Below are positions 11,147-21,265 of a stretch of DNA of 64,000 nt, one piece after another. Every line of letters starts with the position of its first letter. The first letter of the stretch is position 1. Both the position numbers and the translations under genes were made by a program. Source of the DNA: an uncultured Pelagibacteraceae bacterium (GTDB taxonomy: Bacteria; Pseudomonadota; Alphaproteobacteria; Pelagibacterales; Pelagibacteraceae). Under the pieces are notes generated by a model. It did no database searches, was not told the DNA's origin, and saw nothing but the letters and a program-made list of their open reading frames with translations. Location of the stretch: the NCBI GenBank assembly GCA_902609685.1, contig CACLSR010000003.1:56001-120000 (forward strand). Direction: 5' to 3'.

Positions 11147-11845
11147 TTAAATCTTAAAATTAGATTTCTTACTATCAATCAAAAAATTTTTTACTGTTTC
11201 TTGAGTAAGTTGACCAAAAGATTTTCCAAATTTTTGAATTTTTTCAATTATAGCAGGTGGTATTGTTATTATGTGACACCCAATTTGATTTGCTTGAGTA
11301 TAGTTATATGGCTCTCTTACACTTGCCCATAAAATTTCTACATTTTTAAATCTTTTTGCCATTTTGATACTTTTAACAAATTCAGGTACAGGATCTTTAC
11401 CAACGTCACCTGCTCTACCAGCAAAAATTGAAATTATAACTTTTGTTTTTTTATTAATGATTTTTAAAATTTTGGCTGTTTGATTTGCGGTATAAACTGC
11501 TGTTATATTCAATTTTATATTTTGATTATTTAAATAATTTATTACTTTTCCTGTAAATTGATTTTTTGAATTTACAATGGGCACCTTTACATAAATATTT
11601 TTACCCCATTCATTTATTTCTATTCCCTGCTTAATCATAGTTTTATGGTCATCAGCAAAGACCTCAAATGAAATAGGTTTATTTTTACAAACTCTAAGTA
11701 TTTGTTTCGAGTATAATTTATAGTTTTTTGCACCTGCTTTTCTCATCAGACTGGGATTTGTTGTAAAACCCTTCACTATTTTTTTATTATTAAACTTTTT
11801 AATGAGAGCTAGATCTGCAATATCACAAAAAATTTTTATACTCAT
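11147..11845 (-). CDS. Transaldolase family protein
   Basis: KIFCDIADLALIKKF, VKGFTTNPSLMRKAG, YVKVPIVN, NITAVYTANQ, SIFAGRAGDVGKDP. Confidence 0.88.
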   Translation of the reverse strand: MSIKIFCDIADLALIKKFNNKKIVKGFTTNPSLMRKAGAKNYKLYSKQILRVCKNKPISFEVFADDHKTMIKQGIEINEWGKNIYVKVPIVNSKNQFTGKVINYLNNQNIKLNITAVYTANQTAKILKIINKKTKVIISIFAGRAGDVGKDPVPEFVKSIKMAKRFKNVEILWASVREPYNYTQANQIGCHIITIPPAIIEKIQKFGKSFGQLTQETVKNFLIDSKKSNFKI

Positions 11846-11850
11846 TTAAT

Positions 11851-13248
11851 CTATAAATTTTTTGTTATATCTTCAGTCATTTTTTTTGCATCTGCAAACA
11901 ACATTAATGTATTTTCTTTATAAAAAAGATCATTATCAATTCCAGCATATCCTGGTGATAAACTTCTTTTGACAAACAATACTGATTTACATTTTTCGAC
12001 ATCTAAAACTGGCATTCCATAAATTGGACTTTTAGGATCGGTTTTTGCCACAGGATTTGTTACATCATTAGCTCCTATTACGAATGCTACATCTGCATTT
12101 GCAAAATCGTTATTTATCTCCTCCAATTCAAAAACTTCATCATAAGGTACATTAGCCTCTGCCAATAGTACATTCATGTGACCTGGCATTCTACCTGCTA
12201 CAGGGTGAATAGCATAAGATACTTTTATGTCATTTTTTTTTAAAGTATCCACCATTTCTCTTAAAGCATGTTGAGCTTGAGCGACTGCCATTCCATAACC
12301 AGGAACAATTATTACAGAGGAAGCATTCTTCATCAAAAAAGCAGCATCATCTGCATTACCACTTTTGACTGGTCTTTGTTCTTTTGAGATATTTTTAGAT
12401 GTTTCATCTGTTGCTCCCCATCCACCCAAGATAACATTGAAGAAAGATCGGTTCATGCCTTTACACATTATGTATGATAAAATTGCTCCAGATGATCCAA
12501 CAAGCGCTCCCGTTATTATTAAAGCTGTATTCTCTAAAGTGAATCCAATTCCTGCTGCGGCCCATCCTGAATATGAATTCAACATTGATATTACCACAGG
12601 CATATCAGCACCACCAATTGGAATAATTAGTAGAAAACCAATCAAAAATGAGACTGCTAACAATATCCAAAACAAATTTGATGACTGTGTTGAACATAAA
12701 AAATAGATTAAAAAAATAATTGAAATTAAGATTATAGCGTTTAATGGATGCTGACCTTTAAATGTGATAGGTGAGCCTGACATTATTCCTTGTAATTTAA
12801 GAAAAGCAATTACTGAGCCAGAGAATGTAATAGCTCCAACTGCGGCTCCAATTGACATTTCAATTAAACTACCAAGCTTTATGTTTCCTGGGTTTCCAAG
12901 ATTAAATGCTTCAGGATTTAAAAAAGCAGAAATTGCAACGAAAACTGCTGCTAATCCTACTAAACTATGAAAACCTGCAACTAATTCTGGCATCGCTGTC
13001 ATTGGTATTCTGTATGCAATAAAAGCTCCTATTGAACCTCCAATTAAAATAAATATGAGAACGTAAATAAATCCACTTGAAAAATTGCCAATAGATAAAA
13101 AAGTTACAACTACAGCAATAATCATTCCCACAATACCAAAGAAATTACCTTGTCTTGATGTTTCTGGAGATGATAAGCCTCTTAAAGCCAAAATAAATAG
13201 TACACCAGAAACTAAGTAAAAAATTGCTGAAAAATTTGCTGATATCAT
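11851..13248 (-). CDS. pntB: NAD(P) transhydrogenase subunit beta
   Basis: IPGYGMAVAQAQHALREM, HPVAGRMPGHMNVLLAEANVPYD, VIGANDVTNPVAK, VDVEKCKSV-like motifs. Confidence 0.97.
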   Translation of the reverse strand: MISANFSAIFYLVSGVLFILALRGLSSPETSRQGNFFGIVGMIIAVVVTFLSIGNFSSGFIYVLIFILIGGSIGAFIAYRIPMTAMPELVAGFHSLVGLAAVFVAISAFLNPEAFNLGNPGNIKLGSLIEMSIGAAVGAITFSGSVIAFLKLQGIMSGSPITFKGQHPLNAIILISIIFLIYFLCSTQSSNLFWILLAVSFLIGFLLIIPIGGADMPVVISMLNSYSGWAAAGIGFTLENTALIITGALVGSSGAILSYIMCKGMNRSFFNVILGGWGATDETSKNISKEQRPVKSGNADDAAFLMKNASSVIIVPGYGMAVAQAQHALREMVDTLKKNDIKVSYAIHPVAGRMPGHMNVLLAEANVPYDEVFELEEINNDFANADVAFVIGANDVTNPVAKTDPKSPIYGMPVLDVEKCKSVLFVKRSLSPGYAGIDNDLFYKENTLMLFADAKKMTEDITKNL

Positions 13249-13556
13249 TTTTTATTCTTTTTCTTTTTTTTATACATTGCAAGCATTCTTTGAGTTACCA
13301 GGAAACCACCAAAAATATTAATCGCTGCCAATGCAATAGCTAAAAAACCAAAAATGCTAGAAGTATTAAAAACATTATCTGAATTACCAGATAATCCTGC
13401 AATTATCGCCCCAACAATAATTACAGATGAAATTGCGTTGGTAACAGACATCAAAGGAGTGTGTAAAGATGGAGTAACACTCCAAACAACATAATACCCT
13501 ACAAATATTGAGAGAATGAATATACTTAATCTAAATATTAGAGGATCAATTTCCAT
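13245..13556 (-). CDS. pntA: NAD(P) transhydrogenase subunit alpha, part 2 (membrane domain)
   Basis: FVGYYVVWSVTPSLHTPLMSVTNAISSVIIVGA. Confidence 0.93.
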   Translation of the reverse strand: MEIDPLIFRLSIFILSIFVGYYVVWSVTPSLHTPLMSVTNAISSVIIVGAIIAGLSGNSDNVFNTSSIFGFLAIALAAINIFGGFLVTQRMLAMYKKKKKNKK

Positions 13557-13557
13557 T

Positions 13558-14646
13558 TTATTTAATTAGTGTTTTATCAATTATCTCGTCTTCTAAATTT
13601 ATATTTAAATTTTTATTTTCTTTGTCAAACAAATTTTCAACGAAATTAAACATATTTTTTGCATATAAGCTAGAAGCAGATACTGGCAGTCCATTGAGAA
13701 TATTACTTTCACCCATAATTTTAACTCCATTTTTTTCAGTAATTTCATCTGCTTTTGTAAATGCAGTGTTGCCACCCTGTATGGCAGCTAAATCATAAAT
13801 TACAGATCCAGCTTGCATATTATCAATCATTTCTTCCTTAATAATTACAGGTGCTTTTTTTCCAGGTATTAATGCTGTACATATAACAATATCAATTTTT
13901 TTTAAAGTTTCAGAAAGTAAATCCTCTTGTCTTTTCTTAAAGTCATCAGAAGCCTCTTTCGCATAACCATCTTCGGTTTCTAAATTTTCAGCACCTTCGA
14001 CTGTCAAAAATTTTCCACCTAAGCTCTCAACTTGTTCCTTTGATGCCATCCTTACATCCGTAGCAAAAACTATACCTCCCATTCTTTTTGCTGTTGCTAT
14101 TGCTTGAAGTCCAGCAACACCAGCACCTACAACCAATATCTTTGCAGCTGGAACTGTGCCAGCAGCTGTCATCATCATAGGTATAGCTTTTTCAAAATAA
14201 GCAAATGACTCAATTACTGCCTTATAACCAGCTAGGTTAGCTTGTGAAGACAAGATATCCATCGATTGAGCTCTGGTTATTCTTGGTAATAATTCTAGTG
14301 AAAAAAGTTTAATCTTTTTATTTTTTAGTATATTTAATTTTTCTTTGTTATCATAAGGATTTAAAACACCAATTAAAGTTTGATCTTCTTTTAATAATGC
14401 ACTTTTGTCATCAGACAATAACCCCAATTGAACAATAACATTTGAATGATTTATTATTTCTTTATCATCATTAGAAAAATTTACTCCGATTTTTTTATAT
14501 TCGTCGTCAGTGATTCCTAAGTGAATTCCATAGTCTTTTGATAATTGAACATCAAATCCCAATGAAATATATTTTTTTGCAATTTCAGGAGTAATTGCGA
14601 TTCTTTTTTCAATTTTTTGATTTTCTAAAATTGATCCAATTTTCAT
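13558..14646 (-). CDS. pntA: NAD(P) transhydrogenase subunit alpha, part 1
   Basis: EKRIAITPEIAKKYISLGFDV, LVVGAGVAGLQAIATAKRMGGIVFATDVR, ALIPGKKAPV. Confidence 0.96.
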   Translation of the reverse strand: MKIGSILENQKIEKRIAITPEIAKKYISLGFDVQLSKDYGIHLGITDDEYKKIGVNFSNDDKEIINHSNVIVQLGLLSDDKSALLKEDQTLIGVLNPYDNKEKLNILKNKKIKLFSLELLPRITRAQSMDILSSQANLAGYKAVIESFAYFEKAIPMMMTAAGTVPAAKILVVGAGVAGLQAIATAKRMGGIVFATDVRMASKEQVESLGGKFLTVEGAENLETEDGYAKEASDDFKKRQEDLLSETLKKIDIVICTALIPGKKAPVIIKEEMIDNMQAGSVIYDLAAIQGGNTAFTKADEITEKNGVKIMGESNILNGLPVSASSLYAKNMFNFVENLFDKENKNLNINLEDEIIDKTLIK

Positions 14647-14655
14647 TAAAAAATT

Positions 14656-14766
14656 CTATAATAAGAACAACGCCATTAATACTAATACTAGTATTACCGC
14701 GACAGTTCCCCACAAGACGAATTTTGTAAAATTATTCCAGGTTTTTTTATGGTTTTCATTATCCAT
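14656..14766 (-). CDS. Short aa3-type cytochrome c oxidase subunit IV-like protein
   Basis: Not in the ORF track. Translated by hand: MDNENHKKTWNNFTKFVLWGTVAVILVLVLMALFLL, one C-terminal TM helix, like the small alphaproteobacterial COX IV family. Confidence 0.65.
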   Translation of the reverse strand: MDNENHKKTWNNFTKFVLWGTVAVILVLVLMALFLL

Positions 14767-14771
14767 AAAAA

Positions 14772-14897
14772 TTATTTTTGTCTTGCTTTAAATTTAGGGT
14801 TTGATTTATTGATGATATAAACTCTTCCTCTACGTCTTACTAGTTTAGAATTCAAATCTCTTTTCTTAATTGATTTAAGTGAACTTTTTATTTTCAT
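14772..14897 (-). CDS. rpmJ: 50S ribosomal protein L36
   Basis: Not in the ORF track. Translated by hand: [41 protein letters not shown]. Confidence 0.9.
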   Translation of the reverse strand: MKIKSSLKSIKKRDLNSKLVRRRGRVYIINKSNPKFKARQK

Positions 14898-14913
14898 AAC
14901 TTTTAAGAGTTTA

Positions 14914-15029
14914 GCCTGGCAAAGTCCTACTCTTCCATGTCTTAAGACAAAGTACCATCGGCGCTGAAAAGCTTGACTTCCGAGTTCGGAATGGGATCGG
15001 GTATTACCTCTTCGCTATAATCACCAGGC
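14914..15029 (-). rRNA. rrf: 5S ribosomal RNA
   Basis: Reverse complement GCCTGGTGATTATAGCGAAGAGGTAATACCCGATCCCATTCCGAACTCGGAAGTCAAGC..GGTACTTTG..GGAAGAGTAGGACTTTGCCAGGC has 5S signatures and paired ends. Confidence 0.96.
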
Positions 15030-15069
15030 GGACTTTTTATACATCCATTGCTTAAGTTTTCAAGCAATT

Positions 15070-15792
15070 TTATCTGTATTTAATAAGGGTTTTTAGTGCT
15101 TTTAATGCGTCAGTTGTCTTAATTTTTTTTCCTTCTTGGTAACTTCTTCCATTATAACTAATGGGTACTTCACAGATCTCAAAACCTAATTTAGAGATTT
15201 TAGAAGTTACCTCTGGACAGAAAGCAAAATCATTTTCCTCAAGTGTAATTAAATTGAATAAATCTTTATGAAAAACCTTATAACATGTGTGAGCATCTGT
15301 TAAGTTTTGTTTATTAAAAAAGTTGGAAATAATAGTTAATAAATGATTACCAAAAATTCTTACTTTTGACCTAAAACCTGGAGTCTTATACCTTTTTTGA
15401 TTTAAAACCCTTGATCCATAAACAACCTTAAAATTTCCATTCATTATAGGTTTTAATAATTTTTCATAATCATTGGGATCATACTCTAAATCTGCATCTT
15501 GTATGATAATAATATCACCAGAAAAAAAATTTTTGGCAGTTTTTATTGCTGCTCCTTTTCCTAAATTCTCCTCATGAAAAAAAGTTTTAAAATTATTTTT
15601 GGTTGAAAAATTTTCTTTTATCATTTCTGTTGTTCCATCTGTTGATCCATCGTCTACAATTATAATTTCATATGACTTAAAATTATGATTATTTAAGCTA
15701 AGAAGAATTTTACTGATAATCTTAATTAGTGTATTTTTTTCATTAAAACACGGAATAATAATTGATAGTTTTATAATATCTTTTTTACTCAT
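15070..15792 (-). CDS. Family 2 glycosyltransferase (dolichol-phosphate mannosyltransferase-like)
   Basis: LSIIIPCFNEKNTLIKIISKIL, IIIVDDGSTDGT, IIIQDADLEYDPNDYEKL. Confidence 0.92.
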   Translation of the reverse strand: MSKKDIIKLSIIIPCFNEKNTLIKIISKILLSLNNHNFKSYEIIIVDDGSTDGTTEMIKENFSTKNNFKTFFHEENLGKGAAIKTAKNFFSGDIIIIQDADLEYDPNDYEKLLKPIMNGNFKVVYGSRVLNQKRYKTPGFRSKVRIFGNHLLTIISNFFNKQNLTDAHTCYKVFHKDLFNLITLEENDFAFCPEVTSKISKLGFEICEVPISYNGRSYQEGKKIKTTDALKALKTLIKYR

Positions 15793-15800
15793 TATTTAAA

Positions 15801-17441
15801 TTATTTTATCAAGAATAAATAATTGTTTTTTCTATATATAATTAAATTTTGAGTTGAACAGATAAAAGGTATATTCCAACAAAGTCTACCTTGCCATCCA
15901 TTCTGAGAATTATTTTTAACATCTGGAATATAAATTTTTGCATATTTGTTGCTATAATCAAGATTTTTTAAGTATTTATTCTGTATCTTCTGAGTACCAA
16001 AAAAGATATTTTTTTCTTTATCAAGTCTTAAAATATTTTTTGAAAAATTAAACATAATAAATATTGAAAAAAAGATTATAAAAACTTTTTTTGAAAACTG
16101 TTTTTTATTAAATAAATTGAATAATAACATAAATATTAAAGTTAAAAATAAGTGAATTGCAAACCTATAAACAGGTGAAAAATAAAGCCAAAAAATTAAT
16201 CCAAAAAATAAAAACGTGTATATAAAAGCATTCTCTTTAAAGAAAAAAATATTCTCTTTTTTTTTTTTTAAAAAAAACAGGAATAGAATTGAAGGCAGGA
16301 TTATTGTCAAAAAATGTTCTGATATTTCAATAAAATTTCTTTCAAACCAAAAAAATACCCAATTAAAATTTTTGAGATATTCTTCTGCAGTAAAGATATC
16401 CATTGCTAAATTATAACTTTTATTAACCAACATAAGATTTTGTGATATTGTCAAATAATCTTTGTTAAACCATGAAACATTTAAACAAGTTAAATTAGAG
16501 GGAAATAAAAAACATCCTGTGTAAATGAATTGTTGAATGAAAAAAGTTGTTAATAAAGCATAAACTAAAAAATATCTTAAATTGAAAATAGAAAATTTTA
16601 GATCTCTAAAATACTTGATATATAGATATAATGACAATAAGATAATCGGAAGCGTACTTAATTTGATAAGAATAGAGAATATTGAAAAAATAATTATTAA
16701 AAAAAAATAATTTTTTCTCTCTTGAATAATCTCTGTTTCGGAAAATTTAAAGAAATAATAAATAGCTAATATTGAAAAAATAATTGCAGGTAGATCAACG
16801 CCAAATTCAGATATTCTGGTAAATTTAAGAAGAAAATAAAATAATGTGACTACTAAGTAGTAATCACTTAAAATAAAATTTTTTTTAGAAATGATTTGAT
16901 TTAATGAAAAAATTATAAAACCTACATATAAAATAAAGCTTGGTAATGTAAGAAAATCAAAATTTTTATCTTGAAGGAAAAATACTGAATATATATTTAA
17001 CCATAAAGAATTATAAACATAAGTTGGATTAATATTGGAAAATCCAAATATTATTTTTTCTTCAATTAAACCTATGGCATATGGAAGATGATAATATCCA
17101 AAATCTTCATGATATTTCTGAGATAAATAAATTGGAATAAATAACAAAATAATGATGAAATAGTAGATAAGTTTTTTATTTAAAAAGGAGTAAAAATTTA
17201 AATTTTTTTTTATCAAAAAAATTAAGATACCAGTTAAAAAAATTAAAAAACTTATAAGTAAATTTATTTTAAAAAAAAAATGAATAAAAGTTATGACAAA
17301 TGAAATTACTATAAAACCTAAAAATATATTTAATAAAAAATTTTTTTTAATACCTGTTTTTATAAGATTGCCATAACCAGATATTGAAATTGAAATTAAA
17401 ATAACACTTCCAAAAAATAAAAGTAATTTAGGAAAAAACAT
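15801..17441 (-). CDS. Large multi-pass membrane protein (resembles LIC_10190-type family)
   Basis: 546 aa, many TM segments, N-terminus FFPKLLLFFGSVILISISISGYGNL. Confidence 0.6.
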   Translation of the reverse strand: MFFPKLLLFFGSVILISISISGYGNLIKTGIKKNFLLNIFLGFIVISFVITFIHFFFKINLLISFLIFLTGILIFLIKKNLNFYSFLNKKLIYYFIIILLFIPIYLSQKYHEDFGYYHLPYAIGLIEEKIIFGFSNINPTYVYNSLWLNIYSVFFLQDKNFDFLTLPSFILYVGFIIFSLNQIISKKNFILSDYYLVVTLFYFLLKFTRISEFGVDLPAIIFSILAIYYFFKFSETEIIQERKNYFFLIIIFSIFSILIKLSTLPIILLSLYLYIKYFRDLKFSIFNLRYFLVYALLTTFFIQQFIYTGCFLFPSNLTCLNVSWFNKDYLTISQNLMLVNKSYNLAMDIFTAEEYLKNFNWVFFWFERNFIEISEHFLTIILPSILFLFFLKKKKENIFFFKENAFIYTFLFFGLIFWLYFSPVYRFAIHLFLTLIFMLLFNLFNKKQFSKKVFIIFFSIFIMFNFSKNILRLDKEKNIFFGTQKIQNKYLKNLDYSNKYAKIYIPDVKNNSQNGWQGRLCWNIPFICSTQNLIIYRKNNYLFLIK

Positions 17442-17447
17442 AATTGG

Positions 17448-18389
17448 TTATCTTTGAGAATTTTCAAATTCCTCAATTGTTTTATCTATTACATTTGAAA
17501 ATTTCATTTTTGTTTTCCATCCATGTTGACTTGCTAATGAAAGATTTAATTTTTTTCTCATAACACCGTCTAATTTTTTATCATTATTGAATTTAATCAA
17601 AACCTCAGGATCAATTTTTTTTTTAATTAAATCCGCATACTCTTTAATTGTCATTTCAGTAGTAGAGCCGATATTTATTAAAGTTTTATTAATTTTTTTT
17701 CTTAAAAAAAATTCACAGGCATCAGCGACTTCATCAACATGCAGCACTTCTCTTAAAGGTTTTCCAGTTCCCCATAATTTTACAATTTTGTTTTTTTTAT
17801 TTTTTTTACTAGCTAAAGATATTTTTTTAATTAGAGCTGGAAGGAAGTGTGAGTTTTCTAAATCATAGTTGTCATTTGGACCAAATAAATTACAAGGCAT
17901 AAGACAAATATAATTTCTCTTGTACTGCTTATTAAATGCTTCAATCATTTTAATCCCAGCAATTTTTGCAATAGCATAACTCTCATTAGTTTCCTCTAAA
18001 ACCCCAGTCATAATTTGACTCTCTTTAATTGGTTCATTTAAATTTTTTGGATAAATACAACTTGATCCAAATAAAATTAATTTTTTTACATTACAAGAAT
18101 GACTAGAAGAAATTAAATTTGTTTGAATTTGCAAGTTATCATTAATAAAATTTGCTGGATACATTATATTTGCTTTAATCCCACCAACTTTTGCAGCAGC
18201 AATTATTACAGCATCTGGTTTTTTTTTCTTAATAAATTTCTGAACTGAATTTTGATCTCTGAGATCAAGACTCTTTTTATTAGCAATTATGATGTTTTTA
18301 TAACCTTTATTTCTAAGCTTTCTTAAAATTGATGATCCAAGCATTCCGTTATGACCAGCAACGAATACTTTACTATTAATGTTGATCAT
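17448..18389 (-). CDS. fcl: GDP-L-fucose synthase
   Basis: KVFVAGHNGMLGSSILRKL, AAAKVGGIKANIMYPANFINDNL, GSSCIYPK, YAIAKIAGIKM, PCNLFGPNDNYD. Confidence 0.95.
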   Translation of the reverse strand: MININSKVFVAGHNGMLGSSILRKLRNKGYKNIIIANKKSLDLRDQNSVQKFIKKKKPDAVIIAAAKVGGIKANIMYPANFINDNLQIQTNLISSSHSCNVKKLILFGSSCIYPKNLNEPIKESQIMTGVLEETNESYAIAKIAGIKMIEAFNKQYKRNYICLMPCNLFGPNDNYDLENSHFLPALIKKISLASKKNKKNKIVKLWGTGKPLREVLHVDEVADACEFFLRKKINKTLINIGSTTEMTIKEYADLIKKKIDPEVLIKFNNDKKLDGVMRKKLNLSLASQHGWKTKMKFSNVIDKTIEEFENSQR

Positions 18390-19422
18390 TACTATTTTCT
18401 ATTTCATGCTCTATCATTTCATCTATTAGATTATCGATTAAAATTTTTGGAGCCCATTTTAAAATTTTCTTAGCTTTTGTGGCATTACCCTTTAAATAGT
18501 CAACTTCCAAAGGTCTAAAGTATCTCCTTCGACATTCAATAATAACTTTTTTATTTTTAATATTGACTGCTTTTTCTTTAATACCCTTTCCTATCCATTT
18601 AATATTTAGATTTAATTTTTTTGAAGCTTTATTAACAAATTCTTTAATGGTAAAAGTTTTTCCTGTTCCAATTACAAAATCGTCAGGTTTTTTTTGTTGT
18701 AACATTTTCCACATAGCTTCCACATAGTCTTTAGCATGCCCCCAGTCTCTCTTGGAATATAGATTACCTAAAAATAATTTTTTTTGTTTGCCTTGCTTAA
18801 TTCTTATAAGACCTTGTATAATTTTCTTAGTAACAAAAGTTTCACCTCTTATAGGGCTTTCATGATTAAATAAGATTCCGTTGCACGCAAACATTCCATA
18901 TGCATCCCTATAATTTTTAGTAATCCAATGTGCGAAACACTTTGAAACACCATAAGGACTAACAGGTTGAAAAGTTGTTTTCTCATTTTGAAATTTTTCT
19001 TTCGTACTTCCAAACATCTCAGAAGTTCCTGCTTGATAAAATTTTACTTTTTTTTCTAAATTTAAACTCCTAATGGCCTCTAAAATTCTTAAAGTTCCAA
19101 GACCGTTTACATCTGCAGAATATTCTGGGACTTCAAAAGAAACCTGTACATGCGATTGAGCGGCAAGGTTATATACTTCATTGGGATTTACTTTTTTTAT
19201 CAAATTCAATATTGATGAAGCATCCGTCAGATCACCATATAGTAATGTAAAATTTGACTTATAATTAATATCTTTATAAATATCGTCAATTCGTTTTGTA
19301 TTAATTATTGATGATCTCCTTTTAACGCCATAGACAACATATTTCTTTTTTAATAAAAACTTTGATAAATAAGCACCATCTTGTCCGGTAACACCAAATA
19401 TTAAGGCTCTTTTTTTTTTCAT
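18376..19422 (-). CDS. gmd: GDP-mannose 4,6-dehydratase
   Basis: ALIFGVTGQDGAYLSKFLLKK, YGVKRRSS, NLAAQSHVQVSFEVPEYSADVNGLGTLR, FNHESPIRGETFVTKKI. Confidence 0.97.
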   Translation of the reverse strand: MKKKRALIFGVTGQDGAYLSKFLLKKKYVVYGVKRRSSIINTKRIDDIYKDINYKSNFTLLYGDLTDASSILNLIKKVNPNEVYNLAAQSHVQVSFEVPEYSADVNGLGTLRILEAIRSLNLEKKVKFYQAGTSEMFGSTKEKFQNEKTTFQPVSPYGVSKCFAHWITKNYRDAYGMFACNGILFNHESPIRGETFVTKKIIQGLIRIKQGKQKKLFLGNLYSKRDWGHAKDYVEAMWKMLQQKKPDDFVIGTGKTFTIKEFVNKASKKLNLNIKWIGKGIKEKAVNIKNKKVIIECRRRYFRPLEVDYLKGNATKAKKILKWAPKILIDNLIDEMIEHEIENSNDQH

Positions 19423-19496
19423 AAAGATTAATAAATTATTTAATATGTATTAATTCTATTTATATAATACAAGCAGAACTTTAATTCTAGATCAAG

Positions 19497-20228
19497 TTAG
19501 CTAATAACTTTAATCTTACTAAAAATTACCATCGGGATTAATCTTAAACTATACATGTATCTTTTTGAAAAAATTAGAGGATTGAATATTAATCTCATCA
19601 ACCAGCCTAGGTATAGTTGATCAATGAGACTATTAATAGGTGCTTGATCTTTGGTAAAAAAAGAAATAGCAGCTCCAGTGCACAATATTGTTGTTTTTAT
19701 TTTGAGATTTTTTTTTAAATATAGTCCCAAAATTTCTTGTTTACCTCCACCGATGTTAGTCAACACAAAGTCTGGTTTTACTCTTTTTATTTTATATAAA
19801 AGTTTTTTATCTGACAAATTTTTTGACTGATAGTTTGGTGCTAAATAATTGTATATTTTTTTAATTCCTAAACTTTTTAGAAAATGTTTATTCGACTTAG
19901 CAAATTTTAAATTTGGATCAATACAAAAAATTGTTTTCTTTTTATTTTCTTTTAAATAATCAAAAAATAAATACAAAAATTTATACCCTGAAAATTTAGT
20001 TACATTAATATTCCTAATTAATTTCAGTAGTAAAACAAAAAAACCACTATCAAAAAAAACTAAATCAGCTTTTCTCAGCGACTCATGATACCTTTGTGAT
20101 TTATCTATTGAAGCTAGAGCAGGTCCAGCTGGAAAAACAAATAGTCCCTTTTTAATAATGTGCTTATTAAACTTTTCGTAACTAATATTATTAAATTTAA
20201 TTTTCCTAAAAATAATTTTATTAATCAT
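19497..20228 (-). CDS. WecG/TagA/CpsF-family glycosyltransferase
   Basis: DLVFFDSGFFVLL, RVKPDFVLTNIGGGKQEILGLYLKKNL, GAAISFFTKDQAPINSLIDQLYLGWLMRLIFNP. Confidence 0.87.
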   Translation of the reverse strand: MINKIIFRKIKFNNISYEKFNKHIIKKGLFVFPAGPALASIDKSQRYHESLRKADLVFFDSGFFVLLLKLIRNINVTKFSGYKFLYLFFDYLKENKKKTIFCIDPNLKFAKSNKHFLKSLGIKKIYNYLAPNYQSKNLSDKKLLYKIKRVKPDFVLTNIGGGKQEILGLYLKKNLKIKTTILCTGAAISFFTKDQAPINSLIDQLYLGWLMRLIFNPLIFSKRYMYSLRLIPMVIFSKIKVIS

Positions 20229-20251
20229 TAATCGATTTTTTTAAAAAATAT

Positions 20252-21262
20252 TTAAGATTTTGTAAACCTACTTATATTCGAACCATGTTTATTGATTTCG
20301 TTGTTCATCCAATCATATGTTTTTTTAAGACCCTCTTTTAATTTTATTTTGAAACTCCAATTTAAAATTTTTTTCACTAAATCGTTATTACTAGATCTTC
20401 CTCTGACACCTTTGGGTTTATCTAATTTATAATCTCGTTTTAATTTTTCGATATTAGAAATGTCCTCAATTATATCGATCATCTGATTTATTGAAACTTG
20501 TTCGTCACTTCCAATATTAACAGGATCAGAATAATCAGACTCAAACAGTCTTATAGTACCCTCTATACAATCATCAATATATAAAAAGCTTCTTGTCTGT
20601 TTGCCATCACCCCAAACATCAATCTTATCCTCATTATTTTTTTTGGCATTAATAATTTTTCTACACAAAGCTGCTGGAGCTTTTTCTCTTCCACCATCAT
20701 ATGTTCCATATGGACCATAAACGTTATGATATCTAGCTATTCTGACTTCAATTCCGTAATCCTCCATAAAATGTCTACACATTCGTTCACTAAATAATTT
20801 TTCCCAACCATAGCCGTCTTCTGGATCAGCAGGATAAGCATCAGTTTCTTTTAACCCTTCTATAAATATATCATTTTGTTTTGCTTGATTATATGCACAT
20901 GCACTAGAAGAAAAAAAATATCTCTTAATTCCATTATCCTTACAAGCAATTAACAAATTAGTATTGATTAGCACTGATTGCATACATTCAGCTTTGTTAT
21001 TCTCAATAAAACCCATGCCTCCCATATTGCATGCCATGTTAAAGACGTAATCAACACCCCTAGTTAAACTTCTACAATTATTTATTTCTTTCATGTCCAT
21101 AGAATAATGATTTTCAACTTCATCATAATCCTGGAACCAATATTCTTTAGGTTTGATATCAGATGCTACTAAAGAATTATTTCCATTCAATAATCTTTTT
21201 ACTAAGTGTCCACCTATAAATCCTCCAGCACCTACAACTAATATTTTTTTATTTTTTAACAT
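20252..21262 (-). CDS. NAD-dependent epimerase resembling GDP-mannose 3,5-epimerase
   Basis: ILVVGAGGFIGGHLVKRL, VDYVFNMACNMGGMGFIENN, FFSSSACAYNQAKQ, ARYHNVYGPYGTYDGGREKAPAALCRKI. Confidence 0.83.
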   Translation of the reverse strand: MLKNKKILVVGAGGFIGGHLVKRLLNGNNSLVASDIKPKEYWFQDYDEVENHYSMDMKEINNCRSLTRGVDYVFNMACNMGGMGFIENNKAECMQSVLINTNLLIACKDNGIKRYFFSSSACAYNQAKQNDIFIEGLKETDAYPADPEDGYGWEKLFSERMCRHFMEDYGIEVRIARYHNVYGPYGTYDGGREKAPAALCRKIINAKKNNEDKIDVWGDGKQTRSFLYIDDCIEGTIRLFESDYSDPVNIGSDEQVSINQMIDIIEDISNIEKLKRDYKLDKPKGVRGRSSNNDLVKKILNWSFKIKLKEGLKKTYDWMNNEINKHGSNISRFTKS

Positions 21263-21265
21263 AAT

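Noticed and set aside
12365-12970. Plus-strand ORFs antisense to pntB
   Set aside because: Shadow ORFs opposite a strongly supported pntB; composition is that of reverse-complemented coding sequence.
16216-16416. Plus-strand ORF within the membrane protein gene 15801..17441
   Set aside because: Antisense and lysine/phenylalanine-rich low complexity, with no supporting motif.
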